Source: Clostridium sp. CAG:1013
GTDB lineage: Bacteria > Bacillota > Clostridia > Oscillospirales > Acutalibacteraceae
Assembly (NCBI GenBank): GCA_000432995.1
Contig: HF972677.1
Location: forward strand, 22,563-27,961
DNA length: 5,399 bases
Reading direction: 5' to 3'
The notes under the pieces were generated by a model. That model was not told where the DNA came from. It searched no databases and saw nothing but the letters and a program-made list of their open reading frames with translations. The translations under genes were made by a program, and so were the position numbers. Shown in pieces: positions 1 to 5,399 of the stretch (positions are counted from its first letter, which is position 1; every line of letters begins with the position of its first letter).

Positions 1-315
1 ACCCGCTGGTGCGAGAACCAGCTGAAACTGGGACGTCGGCCCTGCTACTTCTACCTGTTCAACCGAAAGCTCCCCGGCGACAACGCAGGAGCCTTCCACT
101 CCAGCGAGCTGTGGTACGAGTTTGAGACCTTGGACCGGTGCTGGCGTCCCTGGGAAGGCTGTGACTGGGAACTGGCCAAGGCGGTGTCCGGCTACTGGGC
201 AAACTTCGTCAAGACCGGCGATCCCAACGGCGAGGGCCTGCCCCGCTGGGAACCCTACACGCAAGACCAGAAACATCCCATCCTGCTGGCGGAAACCGTC
301 CACATGCTGGGATAA
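1..315 (+). CDS. Carboxylesterase type B, C-terminal fragment (5' end outside window)
   Basis: The frame is open from the first base and ends at TAA 313-315, giving the last 104 residues of a protein that begins to the left. Visible are YLFNRKLPGDNAGAFHSSEL at residues 18-37 and a WANFVKTGDPNG segment at residues 66-77. Both are hallmarks of the type-B carboxylesterase (alpha/beta hydrolase) C-terminus. The histidine in GAFHSSEL (fragment residue 33, codon 97-99) matches the catalytic His of the Ser-Glu/Asp-His triad. The 'W-FV--GDPN' element followed by P-W-Y is the family's usual ending. The nucleophile Ser and the acidic residue would lie upstream and cannot be checked. The enzyme would hydrolyse carboxylic esters, but the substrate cannot be read from this piece. 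The gene ends in a terminator shared with the convergent transporter. The family call is firm; specificity and localisation are unknown. Confidence 0.88.
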   Translation, partial: TRWCENQLKLGRRPCYFYLFNRKLPGDNAGAFHSSELWYEFETLDRCWRPWEGCDWELAKAVSGYWANFVKTGDPNGEGLPRWEPYTQDQKHPILLAETVHMLG

Positions 316-324
316 TTACCCCAT

Positions 325-375
325 AAAAAACGCCCCGGAAAGCACTCTGCGTGCCTTCCGGGGCGTTTCTATTTC
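325..375. terminator. Bidirectional intrinsic terminator between convergent genes
   Basis: Arms 331-345 and 351-365 form a GC-rich stem of 15 positions with one mismatch (341/355) around the loop TCTGC. A T-rich stretch follows on the plus strand (366-377) and an A-run precedes it (325-330), which becomes a U-run on the minus strand. It can therefore end both the esterase transcript and the EamA transcript. It begins 10 bp after the esterase stop and ends a few bases before the EamA stop. Confidence 0.88.
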
Positions 376-378
376 CTT

Positions 379-1239
379 TTACAGCAGCATGGCCAAAGTT
401 CCGGCCACGATCAAAGCAAGTCCGATGCCGGACCGTTTGGACAACTTTTCGTGAAACACGAAGAAAGAAAAGGCAACCGTCACAAGAATGCTCAGCTTGT
501 CAATAGGCACCACCACACTGGCAGGACCGTCCTGAAGAGCCTTGTAGTAGCACAGCCAGGACCCTCCCGTGGCAATGCCCGACAGGCAGATGAACAGCAG
601 CTCCTTTTTTGGAATTCCCCTCACCTCTCGGGCCTTTCCCGCTACCAGAACCATGACCCAAGCCATCACCAGTACCACCCCTGTACGGATGGCGGTACCC
701 AGGTTGGACTCCACTCCGGAGATACCCAGCTTTCCCAAAATAGAGGTCAGGCTGGCGAACACTGCGGAGCCCACAGCATACAGCAGCCAGGCGCTGCCCT
801 GGGAAGTTTGGGAGGAGGTTTCCTTTTTTTCGATCATCAAAAAGGTTCCCACAGCGATGCACACCAGGCCAACGCCCCCGAACAGGGAGATGCCCTCCCC
901 CAGCAGTATCAGGGCCAGCAGCATGGTAAGGACCACACTGGACTTGTCAATGGGCACCACCTTGTTGATATCCCCCAACTGGAGCGCCTTAAAATAGCAC
1001 AGCCAGGAAGCTCCTGTGGCCAACCCGGATAGGATAAGAAACAGCCAGGTAAGCCCGTCCAGAGCGAAGATCTGCTTCGGCGTCCCTGCCAGAAACACCA
1101 TTCCCCAAGAAAAGGCCAGCACCACAATGGTACGGATAGCCGTGGCCACAGTGGAATCTGTTTGACGGATGCCGCACTTGGCCAGCACCGCAGTAATTCC
1201 CGCGAAAAAGGCCGACCCAAAAGCAAAGGCGATCCACAT
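379..1239 (-). CDS. EamA/DMT-superfamily membrane transporter, two tandem EamA repeats
   Basis: This is a 286-residue hydrophobic protein with about ten predicted membrane segments, five per half, the usual size of a two-EamA-domain drug/metabolite transporter. The halves are strikingly alike. SGLATGASWLCYFKALQLG at residue 71 recurs as SGIATGGSWLCYYKALQDG at residue 220. VVPIDK recurs at 94 and 243, and TAIRT at 33 and 182. The repeat spacing is a constant 149 residues. Charged PIDK and HEK/GEG segments lie between helices. An upstream in-frame start at 1365 would add a charged tail overlapping thrS. I prefer ATG 1239-1237, which begins directly at the first membrane helix and has a G-rich stretch (GGGGGAA) about 8 nt upstream. 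It lies 73 bp downstream of thrS on the same strand, behind a terminator, with no clear promoter of its own. The substrate is unknown; amino acids or other small metabolites are typical of the superfamily. Confidence 0.9.
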   Translation of the reverse strand: MWIAFAFGSAFFAGITAVLAKCGIRQTDSTVATAIRTIVVLAFSWGMVFLAGTPKQIFALDGLTWLFLILSGLATGASWLCYFKALQLGDINKVVPIDKSSVVLTMLLALILLGEGISLFGGVGLVCIAVGTFLMIEKKETSSQTSQGSAWLLYAVGSAVFASLTSILGKLGISGVESNLGTAIRTGVVLVMAWVMVLVAGKAREVRGIPKKELLFICLSGIATGGSWLCYYKALQDGPASVVVPIDKLSILVTVAFSFFVFHEKLSKRSGIGLALIVAGTLAMLL

Positions 1240-1257
1240 GTTCCATTCCCCCAATTT

Positions 1258-1287
1258 TAAAAAGAAAGGGACCCCGAAAGGTCCCTT
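1258..1287 (-). terminator. Intrinsic terminator after thrS
   Basis: On the minus strand an 8-bp perfect stem (arms 1280-1287 and 1266-1273, loop 1274-1279) is followed by TTTCTTTTT, which uses bases 1259-1267. It lies 25 bp past the thrS stop. A smaller 5-bp hairpin (1297-1301 with 1307-1311) sits just upstream of it, against the thrS stop codon. The modest stem and its placement before a same-strand gene suggest partial read-through into the transporter, which is an inference. Confidence 0.8.
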
Positions 1288-1312
1288 CCCTATTTCAGCC
1301 GCTTTACGGCTT

Positions 1313-3247
1313 TTATTTGATCTCTTTGCTTTCGATCTCCGCCACGGTCTTCTGGATGAACTCATCCAGAGTCATGGTGCCCAGGTCGCCGTCCTTGCGG
1401 TGGCGCACGGAGATCACCTTGTCCTCCACGTCCTTATCGCCCAGGATAACCATGTAAGGCACCTTTTCCATCTGAGCGCTGCGGATCTTGTAGCCGATCT
1501 TCTCGTTGCGATCGTCCAGCTCCACACGCATGCCGCGGTCTTCCAGGGCACGCTTCACTTCATAGGCATAGTCGAAGTGGCGGTCGGCGATGGGCAGCAG
1601 CTTCACCTGAGTGGGTGCCAGCCACATGGGGAACGCACCGGCGTACTTCTCGATGAGCAGAGCCAGGGTCCGCTCGTAGCAGCCGATGGAAGTCCGGTGG
1701 ATGATGTAGGGATGCTTCTGGCTGCCGTCACGGTCAGTGTACTCCATGCCGAACTTCTCGGCCAGCATCTGGTCGATCTGGATGGTGATGAGGGTATCCT
1801 CTTTGCCGAACACGTTCTTGATCTGGATGTCCAGCTTGGGTCCGTAGAAGGCCGCCTCGCCAATGCCGATGGAATAGGGGATCTCCAGGTGATCCAGGAT
1901 CTTCTTCATCACGCCTTGGGCCTCGTCCCACTGCTCGGGAGTGCCGATGTACTTCTCGTTGTCCTTGGGATCCCACTGGGAGAACCGGTAGGATACGTCC
2001 TCATACAGTCCCAGAGTCTTGAGCATGAACACGCACAGCTCCAGGCAGCGCTTGAACTCGTCCTCCAGCTGCTCGGGAGTGCACATCAGGTGGCCCTCGG
2101 AAATGGTGAACTGCCGCACACGGATCAGGCCGTGCATCTCGCCGCTGGCCTCGTTGCGGAACAGGGTGGAAGTCTCATTGTAACGCAGAGGCAGGTCACG
2201 GTAGGAGCGCTTCCGGTTCAGGTAAGCCTGATACTGGAAGGGGCAGGTCATGGGACGCAGAGCGAACACGTCCTTGTCCTTCTCCTCGTCGCCCAGCACG
2301 AACATGCCGTCCTTGTAGTGATCCCAGTGGCCGGAGACCTTGTACAGGTCGCTCTTGGCCATGTAGGGGGTCTTGGTCAGCAGCCAGCCCCTGCGCTGCT
2401 CCTCGTCCTCCACGAAACGCTGGAGCAGCTGGACGATCCGAGCGCCCTTGGGCAGCAGGATGGGCAGGCCCTGGCCGATAAGATCGCAGGTGGTGAACAG
2501 TTCCAGTTCCCGGCCCAGTTTGTTGTGGTCCCGCTTTTTGGCCTCTTCCAGCATTTGCAGGTGCTCTTCCAGCATAGACTGCTTGGGGAAGGAAACGCCG
2601 TAGACACGGGTGAGCATCTTCTTGGTGGCGTCGCCACGCCAGTAGGCGCCGGTGATGGAGGTGAGCTTCACAGCCTTCACCATGCCGGTGCTCATCAGGT
2701 GAGGACCAGCGCACAGGTCGGTGAAATCACCCTGGCGGTAGAAGCTGATGTTCTCCCCGTTGGCGGCGTGCTCATCGATGAGCTCCTCTTTATATTCCTG
2801 ACCTTCCATCAGCTTCTTGGCTTCCTGGGCAGGCAGCTCGAAACGCTCGATGGGCAGGTTCTCCTTGATGATCTTCTTCATCTCGTCCTCGATCTTGGGC
2901 AGATCCTCCGCGGAGATGGGCTGCTGAAGATCGAAATCATAATAGAAGCCGTTGTCCACAGCGGGTCCGATGGAGAACTTGGTGCCGGGATACAGTCGCA
3001 GCATGGCCTGAGCCAGAATGTGGGAAGTGGTGTGCCAGTAGGCCCGCTTGCCGTCCTCCACGTCGAAAGTGAGGATCTCCAAAGCGCAGTCCTTCTCAAT
3101 GGGAGTGCGCAGATCGCAGGTTACCCCGTCGATGCGGGCGGCGCAGGCGGACTTGTACAGTCCCATGCCGATGGACTTAGCCACGTCGGCAGCGGTAACG
3201 CCGGATTCAAATTCCTTTACTTGGCCTTTCAGATCGATCTTTACCAT
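1313..3247 (-). CDS. thrS: Threonine--tRNA ligase (ThrRS), full length
   Basis: A 644-residue class II aminoacyl-tRNA synthetase that charges tRNA-Thr in the cytosol; the length matches the family (about 640). Domains in order: N-terminal TGS domain (about 1-61); editing domain with the HxxxH pair H72/H76 and CAGPH at 179-183, which hydrolyses mischarged Ser-tRNA-Thr; class II catalytic core (about 240-540); C-terminal anticodon-binding domain from about 545. The active-site zinc ligands of the family are visible as C335 (MTCPF), H386 (SEGHL) and H517 (IIHRT). The motif 2 arginine is in TLFRNE (R364), and the motif 3 arginine is R526 in IGCYERT. The ATG at 3247-3245 is preceded by AAAGGAG with a 6-nt gap. 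The reading frame extends 77 codons further upstream, but that stretch lies in the T-box leader and is not protein-like. Expression is controlled by that leader. Confidence 0.98.
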   Translation of the reverse strand: MVKIDLKGQVKEFESGVTAADVAKSIGMGLYKSACAARIDGVTCDLRTPIEKDCALEILTFDVEDGKRAYWHTTSHILAQAMLRLYPGTKFSIGPAVDNGFYYDFDLQQPISAEDLPKIEDEMKKIIKENLPIERFELPAQEAKKLMEGQEYKEELIDEHAANGENISFYRQGDFTDLCAGPHLMSTGMVKAVKLTSITGAYWRGDATKKMLTRVYGVSFPKQSMLEEHLQMLEEAKKRDHNKLGRELELFTTCDLIGQGLPILLPKGARIVQLLQRFVEDEEQRRGWLLTKTPYMAKSDLYKVSGHWDHYKDGMFVLGDEEKDKDVFALRPMTCPFQYQAYLNRKRSYRDLPLRYNETSTLFRNEASGEMHGLIRVRQFTISEGHLMCTPEQLEDEFKRCLELCVFMLKTLGLYEDVSYRFSQWDPKDNEKYIGTPEQWDEAQGVMKKILDHLEIPYSIGIGEAAFYGPKLDIQIKNVFGKEDTLITIQIDQMLAEKFGMEYTDRDGSQKHPYIIHRTSIGCYERTLALLIEKYAGAFPMWLAPTQVKLLPIADRHFDYAYEVKRALEDRGMRVELDDRNEKIGYKIRSAQMEKVPYMVILGDKDVEDKVISVRHRKDGDLGTMTLDEFIQKTVAEIESKEIK

Positions 3248-3253
3248 GTGAAA

Positions 3254-3260
3254 CTCCTTT
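3254..3260 (-). promoter_or_regulatory. Ribosome binding site of thrS
   Basis: AAAGGAG on the minus strand lies 6 nt before the ATG at 3247. It fixes the start just downstream of the leader terminator and rules out the longer reading frame. Confidence 0.9.
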
Positions 3261-3273
3261 CCGCCGGGGAAGC

Positions 3274-3312
3274 AAAAAACGCCTGCCCCAGCAAACACTC
3301 TGGGGCAGGCGT
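3274..3312 (-). terminator. T-box leader terminator (regulated)
   Basis: Arms 3301-3312 and 3279-3290 form a perfect 12-bp, very GC-rich stem with a 10-nt loop (3291-3300), running into six U residues (3279-3274) on the minus strand. It is the default OFF structure of the thrS leader. The base of the stem overlaps the 3' strand of the antiterminator around 3312-3314. Confidence 0.93.
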
Positions 3313-3364
3313 CCGGCAGTTCATCAGTAACGTATTTTGCCAGGGACCCGCGGTTCCACCCGGA
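3312..3364 (-). promoter_or_regulatory. T-box antiterminator
   Basis: On the minus strand TCCG (3364-3361) can pair with CGGA (3315-3312), and GCGG (3351-3348) with CTGC (3319-3316, one G-U). The intervening bulge holds TGGA. This is the two-helix antiterminator architecture of T-box RNAs, stabilised by the free NCCA end of uncharged tRNA. The pairing was found by eye, not by energy calculation. Confidence 0.72.
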
Positions 3365-3482
3365 TTCAAAGCACCTCCCTTTCGGAGGGCTTCCTCGTTG
3401 CGGCCTGTAACGGTGCCCGCCGTCGCCCCTTGGGTGAGAGAGTTTTTGAAACTTTCCCGCGTTCGGAGCGCCGCTCAAAGGT

Positions 3483-3485
3483 GGT
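3483..3485 (-). promoter_or_regulatory. T-box specifier codon ACC (Thr)
   Basis: The triplet ACC is followed by the conserved purine A and then CCTTTGAG, the usual 3' context of the specifier loop. The neighbouring triplet 3480-3482 is also ACC, so the amino-acid assignment holds even if the register is off by three. It pairs with a tRNA-Thr carrying a GGU anticodon and agrees with the downstream thrS. Confidence 0.85.
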
Positions 3486-3597
3486 GACCAATCTTCCTCT
3501 CCGGACGGCCGCTTTCAGCCAGCGACGGCCGCTCTCTGTTCCGGAACACAGGTGAAAATTGGCTTCCTTTTCATCGCGTTTCTTTTTTGGTGAACTA

Positions 3598-3626
3598 ATG
3601 ATAGCACTTGGGAAAACCCTTGTCAA
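3598..3626 (-). promoter_or_regulatory. Sigma-A promoter of the thrS T-box transcript
   Basis: On the minus strand there is a perfect -35 TTGACA (3626-3621), a 17-bp spacer and -10 TATCAT (3603-3598). The predicted start is an A near 3591. The -35 lies inside a 5-5-5 inverted repeat, CTTGT-N5-ACAAG (3619-3633). Confidence 0.9.
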
Positions 3627-3680
3627 GAACAAGAAACTTCCATTCTCCACCCTTTCTGTGAATAAAATGTTACAAATTTC

Positions 3681-3710
3681 TTGACAACTACCACTAGGTA
3701 GGGCTAGAAT
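3681..3710 (+). promoter_or_regulatory. Sigma-A promoter of rny
   Basis: There is a perfect -35 TTGACA (3681-3686), an 18-bp spacer and -10 TAGAAT (3705-3710), with a predicted start near 3717. The spacer contains the inverted repeat CTACC-ACTA-GGTAG (3688-3701), well placed for a repressor. This promoter diverges from the thrS promoter; the two -35 boxes are 54 bp apart. Confidence 0.85.
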
Positions 3711-3820
3711 AAAAACAGAGTGCACTAGGCGCTTTTATATATGAATTTCCCTGTTTTTCATCTTTACTTATTTTTTTATTGAGTAATTTCTATAAAGATC
3801 GCCGGAAACCGACGGTTTTC

Positions 3821-3875
3821 TTTTCTTTTTTCACGGGTCCTTTTTTCAAAAGGGTCCCCTTGCCGAAAAAGAAAA
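3821..3875 (+). repeat. Two-tier hairpin in the rny leader
   Basis: The outer helix pairs 3821-3830 with 3866-3875 (10 bp, pyrimidine strand against purine strand). The inner helix pairs 3835-3844 with 3848-3857 (10 positions, including two adjacent G-U wobbles) around the loop TTC. No U-run follows, so it is not a standard terminator. The wobbles pair only in plus-strand RNA, in agreement with the direction of rny transcription. Confidence 0.55.
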
Positions 3876-4013
3876 AAACAATAAAAAAACGAATAGAGAA
3901 CGAAACTTTGAAAAGATCATATAGCTCAACGAAGCGGCCCGCTGCACTTCCCAGGGCAAACTACGCTCTGGCTTCCCCTGTTATTTGAAATTAAAAAATA
4001 GGAAACGAGGAAA

Positions 4014-4020
4014 AGGAGGT
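4014..4020 (+). promoter_or_regulatory. Ribosome binding site of rny
   Basis: AGGAGGT, part of AAAAGGAGGT at 4011-4020, lies 6 nt before the TTG at 4027. It decides the start: the codon just before TTG (4024-4026) is an in-frame TGA, and the next in-frame ATG (near 4105) would delete most of the membrane anchor. Confidence 0.93.
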
Positions 4021-4026
4021 GCCTGA

Positions 4027-5399
4027 TTGGGCCAAATCGCTGTGTGGCTGTGTATCGTCATCGCCATCCTGGCCGCTGCCGCGGCAGGCGTGATCGCGTT
4101 CTTTATGGGCTTCCACTACCGCAAAAACAAGGCCGAAGCCGAGATCGGTTCCGCTGAGCAGGAAGCAAAGCGCATCGTGGGCGACGCCATCAAAAACGCG
4201 GAAGCCAAAAAGAAAGAGATCGTTCTGGAAGGCAAAGACGAGCTACACCGCCTGAGAAACGAATCCGAGAAGGAACTTGCCGACCGCCGCAAGGAAATCC
4301 AGCATCAGGAAAAGCGGATCCTCCAAAAAGAGGAAAGCCTGGAAAAGAAGCTGGAAAGCATGGAACGCAAGGAAAACCAGATCGACCAGAAAAACAAGAA
4401 GGCCGAGGAACGCTTGCAGGAAGCCGAGGCCGTCAAGAAGAGCCAGTTCGACATGTTGGAGAAGATCTCCTCCTTCACTGTGGAACAGGCAAAAGAATAC
4501 CTGCTGAACAACCTGGAAAACGAGCTGACTCATGAGAAGGCCGTAAAGATCCGGGAATTCGAGCAGCAGACCAAGGAAGAGGCAGACAAGACCGCCCGGG
4601 AGATCATCGCCCTGGCCATCCAGCGCTGCGCGGCAGACCATGTGTCCGAAGCCGCCATCAGCGTGGTGCCCCTGCCCAACGACGAGATGAAGGGCCGGAT
4701 CATCGGCCGGGAAGGTCGGAACATCCGGGCTATCGAGACCCTTACCGGTGTGGACCTGATCATCGACGACACGCCGGAAGCCATCACTCTCTCCAGCTTC
4801 GAGCCTGTCCGCCGTGAGGTGGCCCGCATCGCGTTGGAGAAGCTGATTGCCGACGGACGTATTCATCCCACCCGCATCGAGGAGACGGTGGAAAAAGCCC
4901 GCCGTGAAGTGGACGCCACCATCAAATCCGAAGGCGAGCGCGCCGTGCTGGAAGTGGGCGTCAACGGTGTCCATCACGAACTGGTGAAGCTGCTGGGCCG
5001 TCTGCGCTATCGTACCAGCTACGGCCAGAACGTGCTGAATCACTCTCTGGAAGTGGCCTACCTGTCCGGTATGATGGCCTCCGAACTGGGACTTGATCCC
5101 ACAGTGGCTAAGCGGGCCGGTTTGCTCCACGATATCGGCAAGGCTCTGGACCACGAGGTGGAAGGCTCCCATGTGCAGATCGGTGTGGAAGCCGCCCGGA
5201 AATACCGGGAGAGCGAGGCTGTCATCCATGCTATCGCCGCTCACCATGGCGACGTGGAAGCCAAGACCGTCATTGCCTGCATCGTTCAGGCTGCTGACGC
5301 TATCTCCGCTGCCAGACCTGGCGCCCGCCGGGAAAACCTGGAGAACTATATCAAACGTCTGGAGAAACTGGAAGAAGTTGCCTCCTCCTTCGATGGAGT
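4027..5399 (+). CDS. rny: Ribonuclease Y, 3' end outside window
   Basis: Membrane-anchored endoribonuclease that initiates decay and processing of many mRNAs in Firmicutes. The window holds 457 codons of a family usually about 515-520 residues long, so roughly the last 60 residues are missing. Order: N-terminal membrane helix (about 4-28, rich in Ala/Ile/Val) followed by HYRKNK; a long charged coiled coil (about 32-200, Lys/Glu/Gln-rich); a KH RNA-binding domain with GRIIGREGRN at 223-232; and an HD domain with H339 (NHSLEVA), the H368-D369 pair (GLLHDIGK), H406/H407 (AAHHGD) and D424 (QAADAIS). Counted from the TTG, the HD pair falls at 368/369, the same numbers as in Bacillus subtilis RNase Y, which independently supports this start. 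The frame is intact to the window edge. It has its own promoter, divergent from thrS. Confidence 0.97.
   Translation, partial: MGQIAVWLCIVIAILAAAAAGVIAFFMGFHYRKNKAEAEIGSAEQEAKRIVGDAIKNAEAKKKEIVLEGKDELHRLRNESEKELADRRKEIQHQEKRILQKEESLEKKLESMERKENQIDQKNKKAEERLQEAEAVKKSQFDMLEKISSFTVEQAKEYLLNNLENELTHEKAVKIREFEQQTKEEADKTAREIIALAIQRCAADHVSEAAISVVPLPNDEMKGRIIGREGRNIRAIETLTGVDLIIDDTPEAITLSSFEPVRREVARIALEKLIADGRIHPTRIEETVEKARREVDATIKSEGERAVLEVGVNGVHHELVKLLGRLRYRTSYGQNVLNHSLEVAYLSGMMASELGLDPTVAKRAGLLHDIGKALDHEVEGSHVQIGVEAARKYRESEAVIHAIAAHHGDVEAKTVIACIVQAADAISAARPGARRENLENYIKRLEKLEEVASSFDG

Larger units (their letters stand above)
3274..3591 (-). ncRNA. T-box riboswitch leader of thrS (tRNA-Thr sensing)
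   Basis: This is a cis-acting leader of about 320 nt that senses tRNA-Thr charging and controls transcription elongation into thrS. Read on the minus strand, Stem I has the typical AACAGAGAG (about 3540-3532) and GCTGAAAG (about 3519-3512) elements flanking a CGGCCG/CGGCCG helix. The 3' side of the specifier loop is GGTC-ACC-ACCTTTGAG, giving the Thr codon ACC at 3485-3483. A Stem III-like hairpin (CCTCC/GGAGG with loop GAAAG) precedes the T-box motif CGGGTGGAACCGCG (3362-3349). The antiterminator bulge TGGA (3358-3355) would pair with a UCCA tRNA 3' end, which implies discriminator U in the cognate tRNA. A terminator follows at 3274-3312. The class is well known in Firmicutes. The start (about 3591) is inferred from the promoter position. 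Confidence 0.95.
3717..4026 (+). other. Long AT-rich 5' leader of rny, no protein gene seen
   Basis: About 310 nt separate the predicted start site from the rny start codon, and no convincing ORF lies within. The stretch is much more AT-rich than the flanking genes. It contains several possible hairpins: AAACC-GAC-GGTTT at 3806-3818 followed by a pyrimidine/T-rich tract, a two-tier hairpin at 3821-3875, AGCG-GCC-CGCT at 3933-3943, and CCAGGGC/GCTCTGG at 3951-3971. I do not recognise a known riboswitch class. A second, weaker promoter closer to rny cannot be excluded, but I saw no good -35/-10 pair. Confidence 0.6.

Noticed and set aside
122..454. Plus-strand frame crossing the esterase end and the terminator
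   Set aside because: It is out of frame with the esterase, runs through the bidirectional terminator into the antisense of EamA, and has no coding signal.
451..1032. Plus-strand open frame antisense to the EamA gene
   Set aside because: The His/Gln/Gly-rich translation has no family resemblance, and the minus strand carries clear membrane helices with an internal repeat.
1240..1365. N-terminal extension of the EamA protein to a start at 1365
   Set aside because: It would overlap the end of thrS and run through the thrS terminator hairpin, giving a charged tail foreign to the family. The start at 1239 begins at the first membrane helix.
1169..3487. Plus-strand open frame of 772 codons antisense to thrS
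   Set aside because: It lies opposite the unmistakable ThrRS gene, reads as low-complexity Leu/His/Val/Gly-rich sequence with no domain, and exists because of the codon bias of thrS.
3366..3725. Minus-strand frame across the T-box leader and promoter
   Set aside because: It overlaps the thrS promoter and the T-box structure, begins upstream of the predicted transcription start, and has no protein-like features.
3937..3956. Alternative pairing GCCC (3937-3940) with GGGC (3953-3956) as a switch against the 3951-3971 hairpin
   Set aside because: Four base pairs are expected by chance in a sequence of this size, so it is too weak to call a switch without covariation.
3779..3988. Short plus-strand frame in the rny leader (69 codons, Lys/Arg-rich)
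   Set aside because: It has a non-ATG start with no ribosome binding site upstream, and its composition simply reflects the A- and T-rich tracts and hairpins.
4243..5247. Minus-strand open frame of 334 codons antisense to rny
   Set aside because: It is a shadow of the RNase Y coding frame, with no recognisable motifs and no ribosome site supporting it.

Overview
This window looks like chromosomal core sequence of a moderately GC-rich member of the Firmicutes (Bacillota), most likely a gut Clostridia of the Oscillospiraceae/Ruminococcaceae type. Three things point there: a threonine-specific T-box leader in front of thrS, a membrane-anchored RNase Y (rny), and strong AGGAGG-type ribosome binding sites with sigma-A promoters. 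The lineage within Firmicutes is an inference from protein flavour and composition. The sequence contains no mobile element, CRISPR array, tRNA or rRNA that I can support.

Layout, left to right. Positions 1-315 (+) hold the C-terminal end of a type-B carboxylesterase. A bidirectional terminator (325-375) separates it from a convergent EamA/DMT membrane transporter on the minus strand (379-1239). Upstream of the transporter on the same strand, behind a terminator (1258-1287), is a full-length threonyl-tRNA synthetase, thrS (1313-3247, minus). It is preceded by a T-box leader of about 320 nt with its own terminator/antiterminator (3274-3591) and a near-consensus promoter (3598-3626). A divergent near-consensus promoter (3681-3710, plus) drives an unusually long, AT-rich, potentially structured leader (about 3717-4026). 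That leader leads into rny, which starts with TTG at 4027 and runs off the right edge after 457 codons.

How the parts work together. The T-box reads uncharged tRNA-Thr (specifier ACC) and lets transcription continue into thrS when charging fails. The EamA gene lies on the thrS strand only 73 bp downstream with no evident promoter, so it may receive read-through from thrS. RNase Y is an unrelated housekeeping mRNA-decay enzyme that shares only the divergent promoter region.

Nothing here is clearly an undescribed system. The observations most worth a second look are three: the EamA protein, which reads as a tandem fusion of two copies of a single-domain (about 140 aa) EamA protein, with repeat identity still visible in the DNA; the long leader of rny with a two-tier hairpin containing G-U wobbles; and an inverted repeat sitting exactly in the -35/-10 spacer of the rny promoter.
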